Source: Planctomycetota bacterium (GTDB lineage Bacteria > Planctomycetota > Phycisphaerae > WQYP01). From it: DNA of 38,129 nucleotides. Made by a program: the position numbers and the translations under genes. The stretch is from positions 1-38,129 of the forward strand of contig JAKBCC010000026.1 of the NCBI GenBank assembly GCA_021808105.1. The letters run 5' to 3'. The notes beneath the pieces are model-generated. The model saw only the letters and a program-made list of their open reading frames with translations, searched no databases and was not told the origin of the DNA. Shown here piece after piece: positions 1-6,995 of the stretch. How positions within the stretch are numbered: the stretch's first letter is position 1; every line of letters starts with the position of its first letter.

Positions 1-1
1 T

Positions 2-994
2 GAAACCCAGAACATCAACGGCACGTGGACGACCAGCTTCTACGGCTACGATGGGCATAACAGCGTGCGGTTCCTGACCAACAGCGCCGGGACAGTCACC
101 GACAATTACACCTTTGATGCCTTCGGTATCAGGATCGCCGGAGCCGGCACCACCCCGAATCAGATTCTGTACTCGGGCGAGTATCTTGACCTAGGCACGG
201 GCAATTACAACCTGCGGAACCGCATTTACCGCCAGAGCACCGGGACGTTTATGACTGCGGATACCACACCAGGCCAGTTGCCGTACGTTTACACATCAGA
301 CAACCCGGTGATGTTCGCTGATCCGAGCGGGCATGATTTCAGCCTTAGTGATACGCTGTTCACGATATCTTTCCAAATCTCGATGGCCGCTACCCAGATA
401 GCACCCGCATTCCAGGCAATTACAACCGTTGGAACGCTGGCTTTGCTGGTCACGGACCAGAATTTTGCCGCTCAGTACATTGCAACGGGGGGCAACCCCG
501 TCGACCTGCTGGGAAACCTAAGTGAGGAAACGATAGCCGGGATGAGGTACCTCGCGGAGGGTTCGAGCGCCGTTGCGGCGATCGGCGGGGAAGTCTACGC
601 GGTTGTGGTGGACGCCCAACGGGCGGAGCAGTACCTTGCGAACGAAATCGGGCTGGGCTCGCAGAAAGCCGAGGAATTTATCAGTTCGTTCAGGAACGGC
701 GGTATCGTAGCCCGGATCGCGGAGCCTGGCGAGACGTTCCTCAGGTACTACGGAGATAGGCCCACAGGAAATTTTATGACCCGACTCAAGTTTGGCAATC
801 CTGCGGAGGCGATAGCAGGGCTGAACCTCGGTGGCTTCGGCAACGACGCATCTTTGGTTCAGGTCGTAACCGTAACGAAGCCTACAATCATATTTGAAGG
901 CGGAATCGCGGGCGGCACTGAAGAAGCAACGCAGTTCTTCGCGACAGATATTTCCGCGTTCCAATTTGGGCAGGGGGCACCGTATGGAAACTAG
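2..994 (+). CDS. Rhs-repeat protein, C-terminal part with toxin-like tip (5' end outside window)
   Basis: The frame is open from the left edge, so the start and most of the protein are missing; 330 residues are visible. Residues 1 to about 110 match the end of an Rhs core: YGYDGHNSVRFLTN, then a YDAFG-like FDAFG, YSGEYLD, an NLRNRIYR segment and the closing DNPVMFADPSG. After this core the sequence changes character, as in polymorphic toxins where the tip carries the effector. The tip has an alanine-rich linker and then a domain with FLRYYGD, GNFMTRLKFG, LNLGGFGNDAS and a terminal IFEGGIAGG element. I recall this arrangement from Rhs and CdiA tips whose activity I cannot name. Two small related genes follow directly, the first overlapping the stop codon by 11 nt, as expected for toxin and immunity genes. 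The toxin role is inference. Confidence 0.85.
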   Translation, partial: ETQNINGTWTTSFYGYDGHNSVRFLTNSAGTVTDNYTFDAFGIRIAGAGTTPNQILYSGEYLDLGTGNYNLRNRIYRQSTGTFMTADTTPGQLPYVYTSDNPVMFADPSGHDFSLSDTLFTISFQISMAATQIAPAFQAITTVGTLALLVTDQNFAAQYIATGGNPVDLLGNLSEETIAGMRYLAEGSSAVAAIGGEVYAVVVDAQRAEQYLANEIGLGSQKAEEFISSFRNGGIVARIAEPGETFLRYYGDRPTGNFMTRLKFGNPAEAIAGLNLGGFGNDASLVQVVTVTKPTIIFEGGIAGGTEEATQFFATDISAFQFGQGAPYGN

Positions 995-1289
995 GAAAAT
1001 GCAATTGATAGAAGAAATCGACAATCTGATCGAACGTCTTTCGGATCCGCTGTTGCCATCGGATCGACAGCATGGTTGGGATGAAAAGAGCCAAACGGTG
1101 ATGTTAAAATATTACGAGGATCTGCGCTCGCGGCTCACCAGCGGCGGGCCGCTGAAGCCCCCAGATATTTACGGGCTTGCGCGGGGATTGAACGATCTCG
1201 GAATATGGGGCGGAATGCTGGAGAATAGCGCTTACCGGATTGCCAGCGAGCTGCGTGCTCAGAAATCGCTTTTGGGTCTAGGCTCGTGA
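984..1289 (+). CDS. Putative immunity protein 1 of the Rhs tip
   Basis: This encodes 101 residues with no signal peptide or membrane segment. The ATG at 984 lies inside the end of the rhs gene, and an upstream GGGG in the rhs coding sequence can act as ribosome binding site, so translation is probably coupled. An upstream in-frame ATG at 894 would read through rhs codons in another frame and is unlikely. The protein contains DPLLPSD-x-x-HGW followed by a helical stretch ending in RSRLTSGG. The same motif occurs in the next gene, so the two are paralogues. Position right after an Rhs tip and small size suggest an immunity protein; I do not recognise the family. Confidence 0.75.
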   Translation: METRKMQLIEEIDNLIERLSDPLLPSDRQHGWDEKSQTVMLKYYEDLRSRLTSGGPLKPPDIYGLARGLNDLGIWGGMLENSAYRIASELRAQKSLLGLGS

Positions 1290-1295
1290 CTGAAT

Positions 1296-1326
1296 GTCCG
1301 GGTCCCGCCCGGACGCTTCGGGCGGG
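1296..1326 (+). promoter_or_regulatory. Two mutually exclusive hairpins between the immunity paralogues
   Basis: GTCCGGG (1296-1302) can pair with CCCGGAC (1308-1314). Alternatively CCCGCCCG (1304-1311) can pair with CGGGCGGG (1319-1326). The two stems share bases, so only one can form. No T-tract follows, so this is not a standard terminator. It could be a processing site or a leaky terminator that sets the ratio of the two genes; that role is inference. Confidence 0.5.
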
Positions 1327-1358
1327 AAAAGTGACGTCGATACTGTGTTGAGGAAATA

Positions 1359-1658
1359 ATGACAACGGAGACTGACCAAAAAAACCTCGCGCTAGTTGTC
1401 CGTATGTTAAACGAGCGGCTGGCCGATCCACTCTTGCCATCGGACGTTCGGCATGGTTGGACGGAGGGGCAGAAAGGCCAAGTGGCGGAATATTTTTCGT
1501 CGCTTGGAGCAAGGCTGGCCAGCGGGGAGTACGGCGGCGAAGCTGACCTCACTCGCGCGGAGGCGATTTTGCGAGAGCTGCCCTCTACTGGACAGTTGGC
1601 GGGCGACGTTGCGTATGGTGTTCAGTCGCTACGGCAGTCTCGGCCCGGCGGATTGTGA
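1359..1658 (+). CDS. Putative immunity protein 2, paralogue of the preceding gene
   Basis: This encodes 99 residues starting at an ATG preceded by AGGA at 1351-1354. It shares the ERL-x-DPLLPSD-x-x-HGW motif and the following (A/S)RL-x-SG segment with the 101-residue protein encoded 70 nt upstream, so the pair arose by tandem duplication and then diverged. It is predicted to be soluble and cytoplasmic. Arrays of related immunity genes behind an Rhs tip are a known pattern in polymorphic toxin loci. The second copy may protect against a variant toxin carried by relatives. The function is inferred from context only. Confidence 0.7.
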   Translation: MTTETDQKNLALVVRMLNERLADPLLPSDVRHGWTEGQKGQVAEYFSSLGARLASGEYGGEADLTRAEAILRELPSTGQLAGDVAYGVQSLRQSRPGGL

Positions 1659-1758
1659 GGGTATTGCGGCCCAGCTGATTGTTGGCGAAGGCCCAGCGAA
1701 TTGTGAAGGTGCTAATATTCATGATAACGGCACGGCTCCGCCGAGAGCAGTTGAATTT

Positions 1759-1843
1759 AGAGAGTTGAACAGTAGAGCGAATTGGGCTGCGGCCCAATAG
1801 AACAGAGAGAGTTGAACAGGTGAGCAGTAGAGCAAATTCGGCT
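1759..1843 (+). repeat. Imperfect direct repeat, two units
   Basis: The first unit (1759-1789) reads AGAGAGTTGAACA, then GTAGAGCGAATT and GGGCTG. The second (1806-1843) repeats AGAGAGTTGAACA, has an 8-nt insertion, then GTAGAGCAAATT and CGGCTG. A weaker echo of the GCGAATTGTGA part lies near 1670-1705. The units look like decayed duplications with no coding content. Confidence 0.5.
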
Positions 1844-2179
1844 GGGACATAAGGGGCGGCTGATGCCGAAAGGGGAAACTTCTGCTGCGGCCAGTTGGCC
1901 ATCTATTAATCCGAGGTTCGCATAATTTTGATTTATGGGGAAAGCTGAAACAATTTCGGGACCGTATGCTCGCCGATCGACGAGAAATTCCCGCCCGGCG
2001 CGCACCGGAGGCGCGGATGCGGGATTTCCATCTTTTCGAACCGCATTTTTCCGCCGCCGTTCAAGCCGCTTTGCGAATTTGGATTTCAACGATCGGCAGT
2101 TGCGGATCGCCGCGATAGCTTCGTCGTGCGATCTGGATTTGAATGCTGGGAGCCTTTCCGACTAATGGCCGAGTTGCGA

Positions 2180-2203
2180 TCCCGGCGCGCCGGGACGATT
2201 TTT
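2180..2203 (+). terminator. GC-rich palindrome followed by a T-run, copy 1
   Basis: TCCCGGCGCGCCGGGA (2180-2195) is a perfect 16-bp palindrome and is followed by CGATTTTT. On the plus strand this can fold as a TCCCGG/CCGGGA stem with a CGCG loop before a short T-run, which resembles an intrinsic terminator. The same block, with identical flanks CGA and CGATTTTT, recurs at 16618, each time about 30 nt before a copy of the long inverted repeat. It may therefore be part of that composite repeat and not a dedicated terminator. Confidence 0.5.
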
Positions 2204-2228
2204 GGCATCTTGGGCAACGTCGCGTCAT

Positions 2229-2301
2229 AGAGCACCGTGGTGATAACCCGGCGGTTGGTTGGCGGCACTGGATCAACCACCGGATTATCATCCGGTGCTC
2301 T
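2229..2301. repeat. Long palindromic interspersed repeat, copy A
   Basis: The element begins AGAGCACCG and ends CGGTGCTCT. The left arm continues TGGTGATAACCCGGCGGTTG, and the right arm carries the near reverse complement CAACCACCGGATTATCATC. The imperfect stem is about 28 bp around a loop of about 15 nt. Two further full copies (16666 and 16758) and a half copy (4832) occur in the window, all between genes. It resembles REP or MITE-like non-autonomous palindromes. No target-site duplication or transposase is visible. Confidence 0.88.
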
Positions 2302-2518
2302 ACAAGTAACCGCGACGATGGCGTACCTGACACGAATGGTACGGCCGCGCTGCGGAGGGGCGGAGCAAAAGGAACGTCGCCCCGCGGGTGGGCCTGAAAT
2401 ACCCCGTCTGCTTTGCTGTCGGATCTCGCAGACGTCCCTGTGGCCAACAACCGTCTGACAAATGCGTCCATGACTAAAGCGATGGAGCAGCGTAGAATTA
2501 ATGAAAGGAGTTTGTTCG

Positions 2519-2851
2519 ATGTTTTCACTTGATCATGTTGCGATTCAAACGCCCGATATTGCGGGGACGGCGGAATTTTATGTTAAGGAATTCGGGGCGG
2601 AAATTTTATATCTGGATACCAGTTGGGCCTTTTTGCGATTGGGTCAGGGGAAACTTGCGCTGGTTTCTCCGCAACAGCATCCGCCCCATGTGGCCATGCG
2701 GGTTTCTGCGGAGGATTTACAACGCATGGCCGAGAAGCATAACCGGACCATCGCGTCGCACCGTGACGGCACACGTGGAATATATCTTCACGATCCTGCG
2801 GGCAACACGCTGGAACTGATCTGCTATCCGCCGGATGACAAGGCCGAATAA
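2519..2851 (+). CDS. VOC family (glyoxalase/dioxygenase fold) protein
   Basis: The protein has 110 residues, the usual size of a single vicinal-oxygen-chelate module. It begins FSLDHVAIQTPD, with the family's N-terminal metal-ligand-type histidine, continues AEFYVKEFGAEI, and ends YLHDPAGNTLELICYP, which carries the C-terminal glutamate typical of the fold. The start chosen is 2519, because AAAGGAG at 2504-2510 stands 8 nt before it; an in-frame ATG at 2501 would put that site inside the gene. The substrate cannot be told from sequence, since the family covers lactoylglutathione lyases, dioxygenases and resistance proteins. The gene precedes the MoxR ATPase on the same strand with an 82-nt gap, but no functional link is obvious. 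Confidence 0.85.
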   Translation: MFSLDHVAIQTPDIAGTAEFYVKEFGAEILYLDTSWAFLRLGQGKLALVSPQQHPPHVAMRVSAEDLQRMAEKHNRTIASHRDGTRGIYLHDPAGNTLELICYPPDDKAE

Positions 2852-2933
2852 TGGAAAACATGGTGCAGACTCAATCAACACGGGCGCCAAAATCCCTTAT
2901 GATGGTCAGCGATGTGATAGCCAAGGAGCAGGC

Positions 2934-3971
2934 ATGACCCAAGCTGATATTCCGGCAAGTAGCGAGTCCGCAGTGACGGATTTCCAGCGATATTTTGCGT
3001 CGCTGGAACATGAATTAGCCAAAGTGATTGTGGGGCAACGTGATGTTATCCGGCAGACGCTATGCTGCCTGCTGATTGGCGGACACGCCCTGATTGAGGG
3101 GGTGCCGGGTATTGGAAAGACCGTGCTGGCGAGATCCCTGGGGCAGGTGCTGGATTTGAAGTTTTCGCGTATTCAGTTTACTCCCGATCTCATGCCTGCT
3201 GACATATTGGGGACATCCATTCTTGTTACGGACGCTTTGGGAGGGCGCAGTATGCAGTTTCAGCCGGGGCCTTTGTTCGGCAACTTGATTCTTGCTGATG
3301 AAATCAACCGTGCTTCACCGAAAACACAATCCGCCATGCTTGAGGCAATGTCTGAACAGTCCATCAGCGTGGGGCGAACGACGCATCATCTGGCGGACCC
3401 ATTTTTTGTTATCGCAACTCAAAATCCGCTGGAAATGGAAGGCACGTATCCGCTGCCGGAAGCACAGCTGGACCGTTTTGCCATGAATATTATTATCCGT
3501 CCGCCGCCGGTGGATGAGCTGGTCAGTATTATGGACCGCACTACCGGCGTCAGCAGGCCGGCGCTGTTGACGATTATGAATGCGGCACGCCTGGCGGAAA
3601 TGAAACTCATGGTGCGTTCCGTAACCGTTGCGGAGATATTGAAACGCTACATAGCGCGCATAATTCTCGCTACGCATCCGGACAGTAACTGCGCCACAGA
3701 AATGGTCAAACAATATGTCCGTTACGGTGCCAGCCCGCGAGCGGCGCAGGCGCTGATCCTCGCCGCGCGGGTGCAGGCGTTGATTAACGGGCGAGCCTAT
3801 GTGGAACCGGCTGATATTTTGGCTGTGGCACTGCCCTGCCTGCGGCACCGAATCATTACCCATTTTGACGCCCGCGTGGATGCGGTGGATGCTGTCACGA
3901 TTATTCAGGACGTATTAAAACAGGTCGATCCGGCACCGGAGGCTAGAGCACTTAAAGGTCTGACGCGATGA
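2934..3971 (+). CDS. MoxR family AAA+ ATPase
   Basis: This 345-residue protein has a Walker A motif GVPGIGKT (about residues 56-63), a Walker B LILADE (118-123) followed by the MoxR hallmark INRASPKTQSAMLEAM, and a sensor segment FFVIATQNPLEMEGTYPLPEAQ. The C-terminal lid ends in a RYGASPRAAQALI motif. MoxR ATPases act as chaperones that mature or insert metal centres into partner proteins, often encoded next to them with DUF58 and von Willebrand A proteins. Start 2934 has AAGGAG 5 nt upstream; an in-frame start at 2835 would overlap the VOC gene and has no such site. The usual DUF58 gene is absent downstream; only a short coupled ORF follows. Confidence 0.93.
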   Translation: MTQADIPASSESAVTDFQRYFASLEHELAKVIVGQRDVIRQTLCCLLIGGHALIEGVPGIGKTVLARSLGQVLDLKFSRIQFTPDLMPADILGTSILVTDALGGRSMQFQPGPLFGNLILADEINRASPKTQSAMLEAMSEQSISVGRTTHHLADPFFVIATQNPLEMEGTYPLPEAQLDRFAMNIIIRPPPVDELVSIMDRTTGVSRPALLTIMNAARLAEMKLMVRSVTVAEILKRYIARIILATHPDSNCATEMVKQYVRYGASPRAAQALILAARVQALINGRAYVEPADILAVALPCLRHRIITHFDARVDAVDAVTIIQDVLKQVDPAPEARALKGLTR

Positions 3972-4117
3972 TGGCGACGGCGGCGTGCAGGAATAGGGCC
4001 GTAATAATTTCCTGGATTGCGGCTGTTATTTCATACGGCACCACCGGCAGAGCCGGCGGCTATGTGGAGGATCGCATGCCAAATTTTGGGGAGACGGCAT
4101 CCAAACGAGTTTCTTAG
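3968..4117 (+). CDS. Small ORF translationally coupled to moxR
   Basis: The ATG at 3968 overlaps the moxR stop in an ATGA arrangement, which favours coupled translation. The product is 49 residues: a basic start (CRNRAV), a short hydrophobic run (IISWIAAVIS) and then a hydrophilic tail. This resembles a signal or anchor segment without a mature protein. In many genomes the gene after moxR encodes DUF58 or a membrane partner, so this could be a remnant of a deleted partner or a real small membrane protein. It ends 17 nt before the convergent ilvN gene. The call rests on position and overlap, not on homology. Confidence 0.4.
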   Translation: MMATAACRNRAVIISWIAAVISYGTTGRAGGYVEDRMPNFGETASKRVS

Positions 4118-4133
4118 TTGCACACTGGCGTAA

Positions 4134-4727
4134 TTATCCCGGGGGCGTGGCTTCCAGTTCCGCTTGCGTGGGCTGGCGTTTGCCGGCGGATTTGACCATA
4201 CGCGATGATTCCGGAGCGTTTTCCATGGTTGGCTCATCGCCGCTGCCGCCTTGTGTGCCGCGGGCCATGGCAATAACGCCGGTACGGGCCAATTCACGAA
4301 TGCCATAAGGCCGCACGAGTTCCACGAACGCATCAAGCTTGTCTTCCTCACCGGATAGTTCCACCATAATTGCCTGATGGCCCACATCCACCACACGGCC
4401 GCGGAACAGATCAGCCAGTTCGATAATTTCGCTGCGCGTGCGCGGCGTTACGTTCAACTTCACCAGCATCAGATCGCGGGACACAAAGGGCGAATCTTTG
4501 TAATCCCGGACTTTCACAACGGTGACAATTTTGGCCAGTTGTTTGCGCACCTGATCCAGGGTGCGCTCATCGGCGATGACGACGATCGTCATGCGGGAAA
4601 GATTGGGATCTTCGGTGCGTCCTACCACCAGAGAATCAATGTTAAATCCCCGGGCGGAAAACATATTGGCCACGTGCGAAAGCACGCCGGGTTCGTTCAT
4701 TACCAGTGCGGTTAAAATGTGCCGCAT
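4134..4727 (-). CDS. ilvN: Acetolactate synthase small (regulatory) subunit
   Basis: The product has 197 residues. Residues 1-80 form an ACT domain with the classic opening HILTALVMNEPGVLSHVA and RGFNIDSLVVGRTED. Residues 85-160 match the C-terminal domain of the small subunit (RDLMLVKLN, GRVVDVG, ELSGEEDKLDAF, RTGVIAMARG). The last 35 residues are a polar extension beyond the usual length. The subunit binds branched-chain amino acids and gives feedback control to the catalytic subunit in valine, leucine and isoleucine synthesis. It lies downstream of ilvB on the same strand, separated by 166 nt that contain a half copy of the interspersed palindrome. Confidence 0.97.
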   Translation of the reverse strand: MRHILTALVMNEPGVLSHVANMFSARGFNIDSLVVGRTEDPNLSRMTIVVIADERTLDQVRKQLAKIVTVVKVRDYKDSPFVSRDLMLVKLNVTPRTRSEIIELADLFRGRVVDVGHQAIMVELSGEEDKLDAFVELVRPYGIRELARTGVIAMARGTQGGSGDEPTMENAPESSRMVKSAGKRQPTQAELEATPPG

Positions 4728-4831
4728 ACGTCATACTCCAATGTAAAAACTTGTCAGTCAGGCAACCACAACCCGCCAAGAGGGTGTCTAGTGCTCTGTC
4801 ACACCCATGCGGTAGTCGGCCCGATGTACCA

Positions 4832-4861
4832 GATCAACCACCGGATTGTCATCCGGTGCTC
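4832..4861. repeat. Half copy of the interspersed palindrome (copy D)
   Basis: The right arm alone is present: GATCAACCACCGGATT, then GTCATCCGGTGCTCC. It differs from copy A by one base in the arm. The left arm is missing or decayed beyond recognition. It sits in the ilvB-ilvN intergenic space. Confidence 0.8.
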
Positions 4862-4893
4862 CATGGCGATGCGAATCGCCGTTACTTCGTAGC

Positions 4894-6777
4894 TCAGGCC
4901 AGTGTGCCCATGTCGCGTGCCATGTTGGGCGGCGCGGAGCCGACGATTCCCAATTCCATTTCATGAATGCCTTTTCCACTGGGCACCATGGGGTAAACGT
5001 TTTCATCGGTTTCGCAGAGGAAATCCACCACGCAGGGTCCGGGATGGCGGATCATTTCCTGGACGACTTTCTCCACGTCCTGTTTCTTTTCGCAGCGGAT
5101 GCCGCGGATGCCAAAGCTTTCGGCCATGGCTGCAAAATCCGGGTTGACCATTTCCGTATGGCTGAAGCGGCTGCCGTAGAACATCTTCTGCCATTGCCGC
5201 ACCATGCCCTGAAAGTTATTGTTCAGGATGGCCACTTTTACCGGCAGTTGATACTGGCGGATCGTAGCCAATTCCATGGCGGTCATGATGAACGACGCAT
5301 CGCCGTCGATATCAATCACCAGTTCACCGGGCCGCGCCACCTGGGCACCGATCGCCGCCGGCAAGCCGTACCCCATGGTTCCCAGGCCGCCGCTGGTAAT
5401 CATGGAACGGGGAATGCTCCAGCGGATAAACTGTGCCGCCCACATCTGATGCTGGCCCACGCCGGTGGTGAATATGGCGTTGCCTGAGGTAGCTTTGTTA
5501 ATGGCTTCGATAATCGCCTGAGGCTTGGCCAGGGCAGAGTCATCACGATAGGTAAATGGATATTTGCTTTTCCATTCGGCAATCTGTTGCAACCATTGTT
5601 CGCGCGGGCGGTGTTCAATATGTCCAATCATATCCCTGAGACACAGCCGGGCATCGCCGACAACGGGGACATCCACCTTCACGCTTTTGCTGATGCTGGA
5701 TGGGTCAATATCCATGTGCACAATTTTGGCCTTGGGCGCAAAGAGCTTGAGGTTACCGGTCACACGATCATCAAATCTCGCACCAACGGCAATGAGACAA
5801 TCCGCATCCTGAACCGCGTAATTGGCATACGCTCCGCCGTGCATCCCCAGCATGTGCAGGCTTAAGGGGTTGTTTTCATCAAACGCGCCCAGACCCAGCA
5901 GCGTGGTGGTGCAGGGGATGTTCCCTTTTTCCGCCAACTCGCGAACTTCTTTCCACGCCCCGCTGAGAATCGCTCCACCGCCCACGTACAGCACCGGCCG
6001 CTGGGAAGAGTTAATCATATCCGCGGCGGCTTTCACCATCCGGCTGTGGCCGAGGCGATAGGTTTTGTATCCCGGCAGCCAGGGGGTATCATCAATGGCG
6101 GATTCCACCTTATTGGTGGTAACATCCACAGGCAAATCCACCAGCACCGGCCCGGGGCGCCCGGTGGTGGCGATGATAAATGCCTCGTTGATAATCCGGG
6201 GCAGATCTTTGACGTTTTTCACCAGATAATTACGTTTGGTTACGGGCCGGGTGATGCCGGTAACGTCCGCTTCCTGAAACGCGTCATTACCGATCACGTA
6301 CGTGCGCACCTGCCCGGAAAACACGATCATGGGGATTGAATCCATGTAGGCGGTGGCCAAAGGTGTCACGGTGTTGGTGGCACCGGGGCCGCTGGTGACA
6401 ATCACAATGCCCGGCTTGCCGGTGGCGCGGGCGTAACCATCGGCCATGTGGCCGGCGCCCTGTTCATGGCGCACGAGAATAAAGTTCAATTTTGTATCAT
6501 AAAGCTGATCAAATGTCGGGAGAATGGCACCGCCGGGGTAACCGAACGCGTCGGTGACCTGATGCTCCAGGAGCATTTGCAGCAATATTTGTGCACCGGA
6601 TTTGCCGATGTAACGGTCCGTCATGCCGGTCGGGTGGCCAAGCACGGGCAGTTCATTGCTGATTTCCGTTCCGGAAGCGACAGCGGTTGCCTCGGTCAAT
6701 TTTTCGGTTTTGCCGGGCTTGGTGGTTTTGGAAGCCGGCGCAGAGGCCGCTCCCCCGGTAAGGGAAGTGCTGGACAT
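4894..6777 (-). CDS. ilvB: Acetolactate synthase large (catalytic) subunit
   Basis: The 627-residue protein is a thiamine diphosphate enzyme that condenses two pyruvates, or pyruvate and 2-oxobutyrate, in branched-chain amino acid synthesis. The catalytic glutamate is in LVRHEQGAGHMADGYARATG (about residue 105). FGYPGGAILP and the central FAD-related domain follow. The diphosphate-binding motif IDGDASFIMTAMEL with the downstream ILNN asparagine lies near residues 485-520. The N-terminal 50 residues are a low-complexity Ala/Thr/Lys extension. Start 6777 is preferred because GAGG stands 6 nt before it; a longer frame to 6888 overlaps leader hairpins. It is transcribed towards ilvN. Confidence 0.97.
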   Translation of the reverse strand: MSSTSLTGGAASAPASKTTKPGKTEKLTEATAVASGTEISNELPVLGHPTGMTDRYIGKSGAQILLQMLLEHQVTDAFGYPGGAILPTFDQLYDTKLNFILVRHEQGAGHMADGYARATGKPGIVIVTSGPGATNTVTPLATAYMDSIPMIVFSGQVRTYVIGNDAFQEADVTGITRPVTKRNYLVKNVKDLPRIINEAFIIATTGRPGPVLVDLPVDVTTNKVESAIDDTPWLPGYKTYRLGHSRMVKAAADMINSSQRPVLYVGGGAILSGAWKEVRELAEKGNIPCTTTLLGLGAFDENNPLSLHMLGMHGGAYANYAVQDADCLIAVGARFDDRVTGNLKLFAPKAKIVHMDIDPSSISKSVKVDVPVVGDARLCLRDMIGHIEHRPREQWLQQIAEWKSKYPFTYRDDSALAKPQAIIEAINKATSGNAIFTTGVGQHQMWAAQFIRWSIPRSMITSGGLGTMGYGLPAAIGAQVARPGELVIDIDGDASFIMTAMELATIRQYQLPVKVAILNNNFQGMVRQWQKMFYGSRFSHTEMVNPDFAAMAESFGIRGIRCEKKQDVEKVVQEMIRHPGPCVVDFLCETDENVYPMVPSGKGIHEMELGIVGSAPPNMARDMGTLA

Positions 6778-6866
6778 AAAAACCTCATACAACATCGGCT
6801 GCGTTGGAAAGGTTAGCATAGCGTCCGCCGCATGGCAGATTACACCAGCGCCCAACCAGGCCGCCG

Positions 6867-6918
6867 TCCCGGCAAGCCGGGATAGCAAATACCCCGGAAC
6901 CGCAGTACCGGATATTTG
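6867..6918 (-). promoter_or_regulatory. Two hairpins in the ilvB leader
   Basis: TCCCGGC (6867-6873) pairs with GCCGGGA (6876-6882), and CAAATACCCCGG (6886-6897) pairs with CCGGATATTTG (6908-6918) with one mismatch or bulge. They lie 90-140 nt upstream of the ilvB start. No T-run and no branched-chain-rich leader peptide is visible, so classical attenuation is not supported. Confidence 0.4.
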
Positions 6919-6995
6919 CCGTCGATGTAATAGTCATAGCAGGTTTAACAAAAAAAGCAAGCGCGGCTCGCCGGATATTCTGGGGCCAGGCCCGA

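Larger units (their letters stand above)
1659..2518. other. Non-coding region with decayed repeats behind the Rhs locus
   Basis: No convincing gene is present in these 860 bases; the open frames on either strand are short, lack ribosome binding sites and resemble nothing. The stretch holds an imperfect direct repeat (1759-1843), a 7-bp hairpin ATTGGGC/GCCCAAT (1781-1798), a GC-rich palindrome (2180-2195) and a long inverted repeat (2229-2301). It looks like a repeat sink at the variable end of the toxin locus. Confidence 0.6.

Noticed and set aside
2060..2528. Long minus-strand open frames across the repeats
   Set aside because: They run through the palindromes, show no family motifs, and the similar frame at 16.6-16.9 kb is explained by the same repeat.
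2529..2819. Alternative frame across the VOC gene
   Set aside because: The VOC frame has a good ribosome binding site and family motifs; the other frame has neither.
6780..6934. Possible leader peptide before ilvB (50 codons on the minus strand from an ATG near 6932)
   Set aside because: It is not rich in Leu, Val or Ile, and no terminator lies between it and ilvB.
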